A stretch of DNA of 64,000 nucleotides from Arthrinium phaeospermum (GCA_006503535.1 QYRS01000016.1:124001-188000), one strand, 5' to 3'; shown: positions 22,518-36,113, counted from the stretch's first letter. Numbers and translations: made by a program. The notes: a model not told the origin generated them from the sequence alone.

Positions 22518-23787
22518 GGTGGAAGAAGCACCGCATGGACGGGACTGTGGCGGAGGAGGAGTTTGGTTGGGTCGAGTGTTGAGATGAGACTGCTTTTCAA
22601 GCTACATTTCGGCTGGATAAGGGGTTATCTGTTTTCATTCATAAAAAGCCATCACGGGCAATGCCTGGAAAGAAATAAGCTCCGCCAATTAAGGTGTATG
22701 TCATGTTGCACGATTGGGCATTTGGATATGTTATCGGACGGGCTGGATGTGACTCGTGAGCACAGCGACAGCTCGATGCCAAGCAAGCTTATCCCAGTGA
22801 GTGAGGGTAGATCCTTCTAGGTCGATGGGTCCCACAGAAGCCGCCTCGATGGGAAATCTTGGCAATTCACTTTTTCATGGCAGCATTTTCAGGGCGCTAC
22901 GGAGTACACCATGGCTCGGCCCCTATGCTACATGGTCTGCTGCCCGACGCGAAACCCAAGGTTGAAGAGCAAGAGGCAAAAGTCGAGAACAGAATATGCA
23001 TGGTGTGGTGGCTGGGAATATCGCAGTTTCCCAACACAATTGGGCATAGTTGTTCAGTGACCACTTACATATGTGACACTTTCCAAGTTAGCCAGCCATG
23101 CCCACAACATCGCACAACGATGTGAGATGCAGTCAATCAAGTATGCAAGCTCACGTCATGCGCTTGCGGCTCTGGCTAGGTGCAGGCTCCGGCGCCCGTT
23201 AGACGACGGCTGGACGCGTAAGTCCCCAGAATGCCAAGGCCAATTAGTAGCCGTTTCATCCGAACTAAAACGGAGAATTTCGACATAAGCTTGATAGATT
23301 CCTGGGATGATCAATTGCCATCGGCAGATGTTGAGATTGGTTTACTTGAAATGGCAATGGTATTAAAAGGAGGTGCATGGTATTGGAGAAAAGGGGGAGG
23401 ACCTGTTGCCTGTCGACATAGCTAAGCTTCTAGAAGACAGGCGGAGGTGGGAATGGAAGGCTTAAAGTCTGGGGCTGTCCCTCCATTGCCAAGGCGAGAT
23501 GCCAAGGCGCTGAAACACCATCGCAGGCGCACATCCGGATATTCGGCACATGAGACTTGCCAGTCAACGGCTCGACGTAGCGGTCGGCATCATCCGTGCG
23601 GGCCTTGCAAGGACGTTTGCAGGAAAATGTGTCGTCATCTGTCAACAATGGGAATCCGGTCTTGTGCGCGAGACGGAGTGTGGTTTTTTGCAGATGATGT
23701 CTAATGGTTACTACTACACTACTCAGTGAACTACTTCCTACCTATACGACTGAGTAATCGCAGCGGTCGACATGCATAGAGAATGAA
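22518..23787. other. Intergenic region
   Basis: About 1.3 kb. The first 65 bases may still be coding in another frame of the F-box gene. The remainder shows no recognisable gene. Confidence 0.45.
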
Positions 23788-26700
23788 ATGGCCGACCTCT
23801 TCCGCAGCTCCAAACCGGCCTACACTGCGAGACGCCCCGTCCCCACCATCAACAGCTATGTGCGCGAGCGAGAGGAACGATCCGCCCAGGCGCTGAGCCC
23901 CGTGGACGACGACGACGACGACTTCACCGACGAAGAGACCCAACTGGACGGAGACGATGACGCACCCGAAGCGAACGAGCTGAACAAAAATGGCGCCGCG
24001 TCGGACCCCGCGACGAACAACAACGATGGCGCCCAGCAGAACGGCGGCACGGTGACCAAGGACACGTCCGAGACGGCCGACGGCCAGGCCAACCTCAAGC
24101 GCCGGCGCAAGGACTTCGGCAAGCGGCGCAAGCTGCAGCGCCGGCGCGAGCGCGAGGTGACGGACCCCGTGACGCACCTCCCCGTGCGCGTCTACGACTT
24201 CCAGGCGGCGGACCTGGCCGAGGTCGACCCGGCCGCGCTGACGACGCAGGGCGCCAAGTCGGGCCGGCTGACGGGCGTGGCGGGGCAGGCCAAGTCGGCC
24301 GACGAATTACAACAAGAGGCCGCGGAGATCGAGGGGTACCACGCCCAGCTCGACGCGCGGTTCCCGCCGCCCGACTACGAGGCCGTCAAGCGGCGGCTCG
24401 TGGGCGTCTACTCGCGCAGCATCGTCGCCGGCCTCGGCGGCGCCGCGCTCGTCGTCTACGTCGTGTCTTTTGCGGAAAAGGTCCTGGGCGCGCGCGCGGG
24501 GTTCCTGCCCCTCGCGTCCGAGGCCGCCATCGGCAGCCTCGGGTTCCTGGCCGTGGCGTACGCCATCTACGGCGCCCGGCAGTGGATGGCGAACCGGGTC
24601 GACGACATCTGGGAGGAGGAGCTCTGGCGCGCCGAGGCGGAGAAGGGCGGGCCCGCCGACGGCGAGGCGACGATCGGGGCGCGCTCGATTGCGGACATCG
24701 ACCCGGCTAGCACGCGATGGCTGAACGATATGCTGAGCTCGTTGTGGCCGCTGGTGAACCCAGACCTGTTTTTTGGCGTTGCCGATACGTTGGAGGTAAG
24801 GTTTCCTTTAGCGCTTACAACAAAGCCCCTGCGCCCCTTTAAGTACTGATTGATTGGCACAACTTCAGGACGTCATGCAAGCGAGTATTCCCAGCATTGT
24901 GCGAATGGTCAGGTGAGTAATGTCTTCCCGCTGTGTACCTGGCGCTATTTGGGCCGCTCACAATTCCAAGCATAGAGGACATAGGCCAAGGCGGCCACCC
25001 CATCAACATCCTCGGCATCAAATGGCTCCCGACGGGTGCAGCCATGAACAAGATTCCGAAATCGGCTGCCGCCAGTGGAGACATCGACCCCGAAGATGAG
25101 AACGACGAGGCCGGCAAGGGCCTCCAGGGCGAGGATGGCGACTTCCTCAACCTCGAGGTGGCGTTCGCCTACCGCCCCCAGACGGACGTCTCGGACGAAG
25201 CAAGGCTGCGTGGCGGGTCTCAGCACGCCCACCTCGTCATGGGAATCTATCTACCAGGTACGATACATACACTAGACATCTGCATCCAGAAATAAACTTT
25301 GGGTTCTGACTACGAGTGAACAGGGCGGATCAAGCTTCCCATCTACGCGCACATCAAAGCCCTGGTCGGCAAAGCCCGGCTACGACTCACCCTGATCCCC
25401 GACCCGCCCTTTTTCAGCTCCGTGACGCTGACGCTGCTGGGCCAGCCCAAGGTGGAGATCGCCTGCATGCCGCTGGTGCAAAAGGGCCTCAACATCATGG
25501 ACCTGCCGCTCATCTCGAGCTTCGTGCAGACGTCGGTCGACGCGGCCGTGGCCGAGTACGTGGCGCCCAAGAGCATCACGGTCCCGCTCAAGGACCTCCT
25601 GGCGGGGCGGGACTACAAGCTGGACCCGCGCGCGCGGGGCATCATTGTGATCCACGTCCGGCGCGCCCACGGCTTCAAGCAGGGCGACCAGGCCATCCCG
25701 CTGCTGCGGCCCGAGGGCTCGTCGGACCCCTACGTCACCTGCGGCTGGGCCAAGTACGTCAAGCCGCTCTGGTCGACGCGCGTGCTCCTGGCCGAGATGC
25801 AGCCGTGGTGGGACGAGACGGCGTTCCTGCCCGTCACCGACGACGAGCTCAACATCAACGAGCGGCTGCGCGTCCAGCTCTGGGACTCGGACCGGTTTAC
25901 CGCCGACGACGACCTCGGCCGCGTCGAGATGGACCTCCGGGACCTCATGAACGACCCCGCCACCGTCAACCGGATGCAGGACCGCGTCGACGGGTTCAAG
26001 GCCCTCAAGGCGAGCGAGCGCATGCCGGGCAAGCTCGAGTGGAGCGTGGGCTACTACCCCAAGATCGCCATCCAGCCGGCGCAGCTCGAGCAGCAGACTG
26101 AGCTGCCGACGGTGCGGACCCACGAACAGCTCGCCGAGCGCGCCGAGGAGAACTGCCGGCGCAAGCTGCGGGGCGGTCCGAAAATCGACGACCTCGAGGG
26201 CACGCGGCAGGCCGAATATAAAGAAATGGAGGACCGGATGGTGGCCTCGGCGCCCCCCTGCCCCGACTTCCCGAGCGGGGTGCTGGCGATCCAGATCCAC
26301 GAGGCGACGGGCCTCGAGATCCGGGCGCACCACAACGCGGACCGCCGCAACCAGGGCAGCGCGGTCGACGACGAGGTCGAGGAGGGCGAGGAGCTGCCCT
26401 CGGCCTACTGCAACATCATCCTCAACCACGAGAAGGTGTACCGGACCCGCGTCAAGCCCAAGAACGCCCGGCCCTTCTTCAACGCCAGCACGGAGCGCTT
26501 CCTGCGCGACTGGCGCACCGCCGAGCTCTTCGTCTCGGTCCGCGACTCGCGCGTCCACGAGGACGACGCCCTCATGGGCTTGGTCTACTTACCCCTGCGC
26601 GAGGTGTTTCGCGAGCGCGCCCAGGTCGACAAGGTCTACCCCCTCTTCGGCGGCATGGGCTACGGCCGCCTGCGCGTCTCCATGGTCTTTCGGTCCGTGG

Positions 26701-27818
26701 GCTGCCACCTGCCGCGGCCCATGCTGGGCTGGGAGTACGGCACCCTCGCCATCGGGCCGCGCGTGGGGGCCCAGGACGTGTCGGCCGAGCTGCAGGGGCT
26801 GACGATGAAGCTCGACACCTCCCTGAGCTCGGGGCACATGTACTACCACAAAGCCGTTTCGCAACCCGTGACATCCCCCGACGACGAAAACACGCTGATT
26901 GGCGAGGAGGAACAGCAACACCCCTTCTGGTCCACGGCCCAGGGCAAGATGCTCCACCTCGGCGTGCGCAAGCGCTACAGCTCGCCCCTGGTGATCCAGT
27001 TCCGCAAGGAGCGGCGCCTGCGCGTCGTCGAGAGCAAGACGGCGGCGGCGTACGCGGTGCTGTGGCTGTCCGAGCTGCCCGACGACGAGGAGCAGACCGT
27101 CACCCTCAACGTCTGGAAGGGCGACCTGAAGCGCGCGAGCACCTGCAGCCTGCCGCGGGAGGAGGCGGGAGACGAAAAGGTCGGGCAGATTTCCCTAGTA
27201 GTGCGGTTCCGCCGGGGGGTCGGCAAGGCGCACGCGGGGCTCGGGCACCGCGACCAGCACGTCGCCAACGTCATCGAGGTCGTCGAGACGGCGGCGTACC
27301 AGCTGCGGAGGGAGCACCAGGAGGGGCAGGGGGTCGTGCGCAGCGCCGCCAAGGCCCAAACTGAAGGGGTGGCGGCGGCGGCTGGGAACGGCGTCCCGCC
27401 CAAGTCCTCGTCGGGGAAGTCTGCGAACACGGAGGGGGCGGTCGAGTCCACGTCGGAAGACAGCGACGACGAAGACGCAGACGGCGAGGAAGACGGGTTC
27501 GCGGACGCGAAGAGCAATCTAGCCCCCGGAGAAGAAGACGGCGAGGACGACGACGGCAACGACAGCGACGGGTTCCGCAGCAACGGCGACGACGAGCTGA
27601 TGCAGGAGGAGGCGCCCGGCGGGGTGCGCGACGCCCTGCGCGACTACCGGTCGCACGCCAAGCAGACGCACCGGCGGCACCGCGGCGTCATGCAGTTCAA
27701 GAGCGCGCGCACGCTGTGGTGGATGAAGCACAAGGTCGGCTACCTCCAGGACCGGGTGAGCGGCAAGCTGGAGCACCACGGCGGCGACCGCAAGACGGTC
27801 GTCGAGAGCGAGGTGTGA
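23788..27818 (+). CDS. Mug190-like membrane protein with SMP and C2 domains
   Basis: Four exons: 23788-24795, 24869-24912, 24971-25257 and 25324-27818, giving 1,277 residues. The 44-base exon and the AAG acceptor at 24970 are needed to keep the frame across IPSIVRMV and EDIGQGGHPINILG. The N-terminus is acidic and then basic. Hydrophobic hairpin segments at about 211-232 and 246-266 probably anchor it in the ER. An SMP lipid-binding module (about 290-540) contains ILGIKWLPTG and later IKALVGKARLRLTLIPDPPF. Two C2 domains follow: about 548-655 with SSDPYVTC and WDSDRFTADDDLG, and about 764-885 with an acidic loop. The tail (about 1145-1212) is strongly acidic. The arrangement matches fungal proteins named after Mug190 and, more distantly, tricalbins, which transfer lipids at membrane contact sites. 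Confidence 0.9.
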
Positions 27819-28914
27819 GAATCCTTATACTATTGAATGTAATATCCAGGCATCTGCGGGAAGAAATATCGATAATATCTACACATATGTACTATCACGA
27901 TTGACTTCGTTTTCCCTACTCGGCAATGCGACAGGCGTTCAGGGTCCATTTCCGCGGGAAATTGAATATACACACATCCATACAGCAAAACGCGATGTAG
28001 TTCTTATTGCCATCCGCTTACTACGTAATTTTCATACAAGGAAGAGCCTAGTAAAGTACGGCGTTTGGCGATCAGGGTTCGAACGGCAGTAGTGGTAGAT
28101 TGAAGGTCATAGTTACGACAAAACTTAGTTACTGTGACGAACGTACCCGGGACCCCGCCCTAATGTTCCTAAAGTCCGAACGTTAAACCTCCAAAACCTC
28201 TTTATTAGAAACAAGCCCCTCCCGTTGGGGACCCAATAACCCCGTGGTATCTCAAGATACAGTAGTCTCAACCCTTCTGTCTCCCGTCGCTCGGCATAAC
28301 TATATCTAATACTTTATCTATTTTCTTTGCCCATCCAACGTTCATCTAACAGTTGCGCCATGTCAAAAACCGCAACGCATTGATGGATCTGCCACCAAAA
28401 GGGCGGAGACTTGGTCGCAGCTTGAGTCCAGGCTTAGGTAACAGACACCAACTAACTGCCAACTTTTAGTGCGCGCGCCCACCAGGCCAAGCCCAGATTA
28501 AGGATCGGGGCTGTGGAGGTACTTCATGTATGAGCCGCATCATGTCTTGAGCGAACGGCCGCCCACCAAAGGCCACTTTTCCCAATCGCCGCCGTCCACA
28601 TTATCGCGACATCGCGATACGATCAATGGGTCTTTGCAAGATCTTCTTGATTTTGGTTCATTCAGCTTTTTCTATGCTGTCCCTCCTCTCTATTATATCT
28701 ACCCAGATTCTAGTTCTATAGATATGGTAATTCTAATTCTAATTATCGTAAACATGCTAATTCTGGATCGCTCTTGGTAACAACGCTTGACAAGAAAATG
28801 TTCAACAACGTAAATTCGCTTCCTGTGTCTTGAATCCAGATTTCGTTGGGTGGATGGGTGGGGTATCGCAAAAAGTCATGGCGCAAATCCGTTGGTTATG
28901 ATTATGCGTTAGAT
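27819..28914. other. Intergenic region between convergent genes
   Basis: About 1.1 kb, moderately AT-rich, with a short AATTCT-type repeat near 28728-28746. No gene supported. Confidence 0.45.
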
Positions 28915-29790
28915 CTACGCCTTGTGGGCGCGCTGCTGGCCCTGCGCGGCCACGTCGACCAGGAAGCTGCAGACCTCGTCGACCTTGGACAGGAAGGGCG
29001 AGTGCGACGTCTGGGCGTGGTAAGTGATGGCGTCGGGCCCGAGCTGGGCGGCGAGCTGGGCCTGGATGGGCGGGGGCAGCGCCTTGTCCTCGTCGCAGAA
29101 GTAGAAGGCGCACTCGACGCCGTCGTTCCAGGGCTCGTACGCGACCGAGTCCAGGAACACCTGCTTGGACTGCAGGCACAGGTCGGTCACGCACTGCTGC
29201 TGCACGGAGGCGGGGCAGTCGTGGTAGAAGGTCTCGACCGGCTTGTCGGCCACGACGACGTCGCCGCGGGGGAGCATCCAGGGCAGCCAGTTGCCGCCCA
29301 GCATGTTGTAGATGGAGCCGCCCTTGGGCGTCACGAAGGCGGCCAGGTAGACGTACATGACGACGCCGCCCTTTTGGCCGGCGGCCTTGCGGTGCTGAAT
29401 ACCGTACTTCTCGACGGCGGCCTTGCTGCCGTCGGGGTGGTTAGCATCGGCGGGGGCGCCCAGGGCGTTGGCGCCGACGAGGCCGCCGTACGAGTGCACC
29501 ACCAGCACGATCTCCTTGCCCTGGTCCGAGAGGCGGCGCAGGACGTCGCGGGTGGCATCCGCGTCGGCGTCGAGACCCGGCAGGCCCTTGGCCTCGATGT
29601 CGCCGCCGCCGCTGCGCAGGGCCTCGGCGTGCTTGTCGGCCTCGACGACCGAGGGGTACTCGACTGCCTCGGTCTCCCAGCCCTGGGAATGGAGCGCCGC
29701 TCGGATGGTGTCAAAGCACCGCGCCTTATGCCACGCGCCCGGGCCGAAGACGATGGTGGGTTTGGTGGTAGGGGTCTGGGAAGTAGACAT
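28915..29790 (-). CDS. Alpha/beta hydrolase fold protein (methylesterase/HNL-like)
   Basis: Single exon, 291 residues, ATG at 29790-29788. Short N-terminal tail, then TIVFGPGAWH in the position of the first strand and oxyanion loop, the nucleophile elbow VVHSYGG with S100, a probable acid in FCDEDKALP and H263 in TSHSPFLS. This fits the AB_hydrolase family of plant methylesterases, hydroxynitrile lyases and many fungal enzymes of unknown substrate. There is no signal peptide, so it is probably cytosolic. A GT-rich tract (GTGGTGGCGGTGG) lies just upstream of the start codon. Confidence 0.85.
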   Translation of the reverse strand: MSTSQTPTTKPTIVFGPGAWHKARCFDTIRAALHSQGWETEAVEYPSVVEADKHAEALRSGGGDIEAKGLPGLDADADATRDVLRRLSDQGKEIVLVVHSYGGLVGANALGAPADANHPDGSKAAVEKYGIQHRKAAGQKGGVVMYVYLAAFVTPKGGSIYNMLGGNWLPWMLPRGDVVVADKPVETFYHDCPASVQQQCVTDLCLQSKQVFLDSVAYEPWNDGVECAFYFCDEDKALPPPIQAQLAAQLGPDAITYHAQTSHSPFLSKVDEVCSFLVDVAAQGQQRAHKA

Positions 29791-32189
29791 TGTGATGGTG
29801 GTGGCGGTGGTGGTGGTGATTATGATTTGTTTTTTATGTATGACGCTCTGTCTGTTTTGGGCAATGGTTTCGTGTGCTGGAAGGGGGAGAAGGAGGAGAG
29901 AGCCAGTCTTTTGGTCATTTGTTATACTGCCTTGGGATCAGGTATAGGGGGGATCTCGGCTGTTTGTACAGATTGGGTAGTGCATAGGAGAGGCCCGAGA
30001 GAGGTCCTGCAGGTACCTACACGTAGTAATCGTCTTTAACCAAGCGGGTAAGATCTTCGCGAACCTATCGCCCCCGCCCACCTCCAAATCCAGGTCCAGG
30101 TCCAGGTCAGGTCCAGGTCCAGGGGGTTTGGCGAGGAGAGAAAGGGTCGCCAAGCAACCCAGTTCTGAACCCAGCACCAGGTGCCAGGTCCTTCTGCCAG
30201 GGCTCCGACGCCAAAAGCGTAAAAAGCACCCTGTTCATTATCCATATATTCATCCGGCCCACCTGCACGCGTTCGAACTTCGGGGAGCCACGCAGGCTGG
30301 AACGGCGGTCTCGACTTGTGTAACTGGCTAACCCACGCCGGCGGCCCCTTCGCGGTGCAATGCAGTACGACGTTTCGTATTATCTAATTGCGCGACTCAT
30401 GAACCGGCGCCATGTGGGCATCGTCGTCCATAAGCGTTTTGGCGTCCAACTGGCACGAACGAATCGGGGAGGAGGAGCCAGCGGAACAATCACCGGACGG
30501 GACAATCATCGTCAGCCGTTACCCGTTACCCGTCAGCCATCTTCTCCTATTCAGGCTCGCTTGCTTTCTTTTTGGGGTCGTTCGCTTCGCTTTGCCGTGC
30601 TTCTGGTCTGCATTGGCATTGGTCTATTTGGTCGTTAGCGGTCGGTGACGGGGCCGACCCGGAAGACCCGGAATTGCCAAGTCTACATGGTTGCAGCCGG
30701 ATTCTGCTAACATTACTACACCACCACTAACTACCAGCTTCTAGCCAGGGTCTTTTTCAGCCAAAACGCGATGTGACCCAAAATGGATGTTTTCGGACAT
30801 AAGCCGGCCGCTGATTGGCTGCTGGCGGGGGCCGCCTTGCCGTTGGGAGGTTTGATGCGCAGAGTAGTACGACCTAGTTTCTCTGCACAGACGAGAACCG
30901 TTAGAGCGTTACTAGCATATGTACCTAGAGTTACGGAGTACACACCAGAATCCTGACCAGAACAAACTTGGTGCTTGGCACTTTGACACTTTTGACTACT
31001 GCCTTGACACCTTTCAAAAACCCCTGCCTTATCAGTGGGGCCAGACCTGCAGCACTCGCTGATCTTGCTAGTAGTAGAGCATTACGTACCAGTGAGCGGA
31101 GCCGAACCAGCAAACAGAAGGTTCGACGGTGCATCGAGGCTGCGGCCGGGAGTGCAATCATGACGGGGTTACAGTAATGGGACTACAGTACCAACCATCA
31201 AAGGCGACCCTCCCCCATTTTTGCAGAGATTGCTGAGAGCAAGTCCGAAATGGCAGACCTCGGTATGGTAGATTGGGTCGATACGGAAGAATTTCTGCCA
31301 AGGGGTGGTGGGAATGGGGAAAACCAGGTTTTCGGTTCGGCATGTGTGTGTGGTGCATCTGATATATCACATTTCCCACCCTGCACATGGACACATGCAC
31401 ACGTACGCCGAAACACACGTGGTTGATTTAGCTCAGGCGAGCAAGTCGATCCCGTCATCCCATCCTTACAGTATCCCAGGCTCAACCAGCCAAGCGAGGA
31501 CCCTGGATTCTGCCCTGGATTCGGGACTGCCTGTGGTAACGAGCAACTTGCCCCGTTCGTTACCCAAGAGAGCAAAAGCCTGCAGGCGGCGCGGAGGAAA
31601 GTGGCGAAGGGGCCGCCTAGCCACTATCGTCTGTGCTGCGTTCATGCCTATGAAATAGCCCGGAGCTAAGCCCGAGCTAGCGAGCCACGATGAAACCGTC
31701 TGGCAGATTAGAGTTCGTTGCGGCAGCAGGTAAGTACCGAAGGGACCGACTTCTGCTTTGGCAGTACATCTGCAGTCCCATGCCTGGATTACTACTATCA
31801 ATTGTATCAAGTATGAGCGTATGTCCGACGTACTGACCGCAGAACTACGTACATCTTTGTAGCCAAGCAACTACAGTATATAGTAATAGACGGGCCCGCA
31901 CTGCTTTGGCAGTCCACCTTGTAGTAGTGTCGTGTCGTCCCATTGAAGGTGCCAAAAAATGGTTTCCTTTGTCCACTCATTCAACAACCTGTCGCCGTCA
32001 CCCTACCAGTAACAACACGCCGTTGCCGCCGCCGTCTCTGCCGTTTCCGCCGTCGTTATTCGCCGCTGCCGTCCGCGCCACGCCGTTGCTGTTGATTCAT
32101 CACCGCCCCCGGTATTATCCAGCCACAACAGCCGAGCCAATACAAGAGAAAAGAAAAAGGGAAACACTAAACCAGCCATCGCCGCCACC
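29791..32189. other. Long intergenic region
   Basis: About 2.4 kb between divergent genes with no supported coding region. It holds a hexamer repeat at 30089-30124. The 300 bases before 32190 are C/T-rich, as expected of a leader. Confidence 0.45.
30089..30124. repeat. TCCAGG hexanucleotide microsatellite
   Basis: About six near-perfect copies of TCCAGG in a row with one shortened unit (TCAGG). Intergenic, likely length-polymorphic. Confidence 0.75.
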
Positions 32190-33643
32190 ATGGTGGCTAT
32201 ACCCGTCTTTGGCGCGCCCGCCGTGCGCGCCCGCGACTTCGACGTCTACGAGGACCAAGGGCCTCACCAGTCGGCGACCACGACGGCCCTGCTGGTGCTG
32301 GCTACCTTCTTCGTGGGCTTGCGCTTCTGGGCGAGGTACCTCAAGTCGTTCGGATTCGCCCTGGACGATTACATGCTCGTGGCGGCCCTAGTCGTCACGT
32401 TCATCACCGGAGGTCTCAACTATGGCAGTATGTGATTCTTTTCTTCCTTCCACGGTCCCTCGGTGTTCTGGGCTGTTTCGTCGACAGAAACAAACAAAAA
32501 CATGAATCAGAAGGGTGGGCAGATGAGTGGTATAATATGATATGGGGGATCGTCAAAGATAGAAACAGAATTCTGGGGACTGACATTGCGACCCCCAACA
32601 GTGATCGCCAACGGCCTCGGCAAGCACATGGCCATCGTGCCGCCCGAGACGCTGACCGAGTTCTTCAAGCTGCTGCTGGGCTTCGAGTGCGTGTACGTGA
32701 CGGCCGTGATGCTGGTCAAGCTGTCGGTCCTGCAGATGTACCTGCGCATCTTCCCCTCGCGCAACTTCAAGTACATGTCGTGGTCCATCGGCGCCGTCGT
32801 CATCGCCTGGTGGATCGCCATCGTGGCCGTCTGCGTCTTCCAGTGCAACCCCATCCCCAAGGCCTGGAACCAGAGCCTGCCGGGCACCTGCATCGACCTC
32901 AAGGCCTCGTTCGTCGGCAACGCCATCCCCAACATCGCCACCGACATCGCCATCCTCGCCCTGCCCGTCGGGCAGGTCTGGCATCTACAGGTCAACCTGA
33001 CGCAGAAGATCTCGCTTCTCTTCATGTTCCTGCTGGGCAGTTTGTAAGCAAAGGCCGGCCCCTTTTGATGACCATCCAGTGTTGTCACTACTCTTGCAAT
33101 TGTCTTGCTAATTTCTTTTCCTCCAGCGTCCTGTTCGCCAGTATCTACCGCTTCACCACCATCATGCACTGGCGCGTCGAGGACACGACGTGGACCCTGG
33201 CCGAAGCCTGCACGTGGTGCGTCGTCGAGAGCGCGTGCGGCGTCATCAGCGCCTGTTTACCAACACTTCGACCCGTGATGACCAAGATCTCGTCGCAGTG
33301 GGGCTCGCTCAACTCGTCGCGGCGCAACCAGACGCGGACGACGGGGCTGGGCAAGTCGGGGCTCCAGCAGTCCAAGGGCGGGTTCGGCACCGAAACCATC
33401 GGCGGGACCTCGACGAGCGCCAACGCGGCAGGCAACGGCGGAAACAGCGGGATCCGGTCCGGCACCCGCTCCAAGCACGGCTTCGCCAAGATGGACAGCG
33501 ACACCGACGGCCACTCGCTCGACGAGCTGCCGCTCCAGAAGCACGCCGGCGGCATCCAGGTCCAGAGCGACTTCTCCGTCTCCACCGAGCAGCACCACCA
33601 CGATGCGGACGACACGGAGAGGGGGCCGTACTATCGCCGATGA
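32190..33643 (+). CDS. PTH11-like seven-transmembrane receptor (fungal rhodopsin domain)
   Basis: Three exons: 32190-32427, 32602-33043 and 33127-33643, giving 398 residues. Introns are 174 and 83 bases with GTATGT and GTAAGC donors. The start lies in a textbook context, GCCGCCACCATGG. Seven hydrophobic segments can be placed: TALLVLATFFVGLRF, DDYMLVAALVVTFI, ECVYVTAVMLVKLSVL, GAVVIAWWIAIVAVCV, NIATDIAILALPV, LLFMFLLGSFVLFASIYRF and CTWCVVESACGVISACLP. The family signature is clear: LDDY, a loop CNPIPKAWN with a second Cys in GTCID, and the final LPTLRPV. No CFEM domain precedes it. The Ser/Gly-rich C-terminal tail is cytoplasmic. In plant pathogens some relatives (Pth11) sense the host surface; this one is only assigned to the superfamily. 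Confidence 0.9.
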
Positions 33644-36113
33644 GCGAACGAAGCGAACAATATACGAATATCAAAAGCATTGCACTTAGAGAGATACACC
33701 ACAAAGCACATACATGTATTATTAATACGGCAAGGGGGCAAAGGGGGGGGGACGGACGGATGAGCAAAAACCACTGGAAGGCGGTTATGAAGCTACGAAA
33801 GCACAAAGTAGTACACATACGCATATATCAACATACAAATCTGTATGAATCTAATCATTGAAGACATCTTGAGTATTCCGTCTACCTACATCAGCTATGT
33901 ACTGTGGTTGTTGAAGAAACTGGCCACCATGTGAAAATGTCAGGCCAAGCTTCCTTGGCATAATTACGTTCTACGGCAGAAACGAACGGGACAAACATAC
34001 TACAACTAACTGCTCCAGTTCTTACAGTACTACCTCTTCCCCCTTTTTTTCTTCTCCCCGCCAACGCCCCAAACACACTTCTTCAGCTCAAGACCCCTGG
34101 TGGTCCTCGAGCCAGATCGCCGGGCACATCGCCGAGGAAACACTCCCTCGGTGTCGAACGGGGCGCATTAGCATAAATACAATGTGAAATTGCCCGGCAA
34201 GGTGGAGAAGGGAGCAGATCGCAATACTCAATCTACCAGCTGGAAGAGTTCGAGGGAAGCAGATACACTCAATACAGAAAGAAGCTCGACAGGGTGGGAA
34301 AAAGATAGTTTCGGCATCCCATGGTTCTCGCCCTTACAAGTGTGCCCCACTCGGCAGCGTGCCACTTTAGTCATCCAGCCATTCGGTTCGCCAGCCGTCC
34401 GTCGTTGAGCGGGAATATGTATAAGATTGCCTTGCGTTACAGCACGTGTTAGTGGCCTGAAAAAGAGTATCGGGCCTTTACGAGGCTGCAAGTGGGGGCC
34501 CCGGGGGGACTAGCTAAGCTTTGTGCGGGCGAGGGTGCGGATATGGGGCCACGAGATTGTCTTGGAAAAGCGGAATATGCACTTGGATGAGAAGACGAGG
34601 ACGGCGAATGTGTAAAGAGTATGTAAGCAGTGATTTCGACATCGTACGTCTGTCTGTCTGAGCGCAATCACCGAAACGACGGACGCCATTGTCGAGCATG
34701 ACAACTTGATGTACACCGCCCTCCTTCGTCTTCGAATCACCCCCCGGTCCTTGGTATAAGCAACCGCCGAGGTAAAAAAGACTGCCGAGCGAGCCCCTGG
34801 ACGGCGTTGGGGTTACCGTAGAAGTGGGCCACTACAGCGTGTTCCTGCCGGCGTCGACGAAGCGTTTGAGCTCCTTGCTTGTGCAGCGCAGCCGCGTCGC
34901 GGGAACAAGTCCACGGGTGCGATTATCGGCCAGGTGCTGGGGAGGGAAACGTGTCAATCGCACCCAAACTACTGCCGGGAATTTATGGCCAGATCGTACG
35001 TTGGGTGGGTTAGGACAGGCACCCCCGGCGAAAGACGGTGTTCAGCAGGCTGGCCAAGGCCCCGGCAGGAAGGAAGAAAGGGGCCAGTGGAATAAGGATT
35101 GGGTAGGTTACGTTTAGGTTCTATGCAGCCTTTCTGTCTATATGGTGATTGCAATGCTGGGAGGAATACTAGAAATGGGTGGCAATCCTCGATCTATTTG
35201 AGATCGCTAGGCTTGGCAGCAGCACAAACAGAAACCCCAATTTTAACGCAGCAAGGAATATAGATATTATTGAAACAAAAGTCCAGATGTCCTGCTCAAG
35301 TACATAGTTCTGTACAAGAAGACATAGATGAGGGACACGGCTTCCGAGTCCTTCATACCCATATGTTTGTGCTCTTTACGAACTGTAGAGTCCGGCAGCT
35401 TTATTAATAAGTCATATCCCATCATTGAATTGGACTTTAGGTGATGTATGGGAAAAGTGAGATCAATTGGATATTCCAATGACATGCCCCTGTTCACTGA
35501 ATAGAAAATGAATCACCACTGTAGACCTGATGGCTTCACCTTGCATGAGCAATTATTCCACGTGTGTCAGCTTCACCAGCTGTATTTCTGCAATATATGA
35601 TCTGCAGATATCCTAAACAGCAGTTATTCTTCCCACAGACCAGGTGAAGAGACTAGAGGCTGAGTTTTCCGTTCACATGATACCAGGATTACTGGTATAC
35701 GAAAGGTCAACGATGCGTGGTGAGTCTTTAGCTTTACAACCACCATGGATAATTACCTTGCCTATCAAAGTGTGTGGCTTCCTGAAATATTACATGCATG
35801 AACATGTCAAACCAATGAACATAATGCGTCGACGGGGGCTCTTGTGCTTTCCCCAAGGTCATGAAGCAGGGCAAGAAGTCGGGCAATTATGCCTAGATCT
35901 CCCTAAGCTAAGCCAACTCTTATCTATGAAGAATTCAAATGCTATTCGTCCGATATAGAAATTTGTGAAGGGTATTTACTGTTGCAATGTGCTTAACTAG
36001 ATAAGGGGCATGGCAGTTTCCTAGTTGAGTAGAAGCTCTTGATTCTGTAGGCTAAAGACACGAAAATCCACGCGGATCTCCTCTATCACGGCAGATATTA
36101 ATGTCGGACAGTC
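33644..36113. other. Long intergenic region
   Basis: About 2.5 kb. The stretch from about 35150 to 36100 is clearly more AT-rich than its surroundings. An open frame at 35644-35958 begins at GTG and has no recognised product. Nothing is called. Confidence 0.45.

Noticed and set aside
25380..26558. 392-codon antisense frame in the Mug190-like gene
   Set aside because: Shadow of strong GC3 bias; the sense strand carries clear SMP and C2 motifs.
28846..30039. 397-codon plus-strand frame opposite the alpha/beta hydrolase
   Set aside because: Val/Leu/Gly-rich shadow; the minus strand shows a catalytic triad.
35644..35958. 104-codon frame in an AT-rich region
   Set aside because: GTG start, no domain, isolated.
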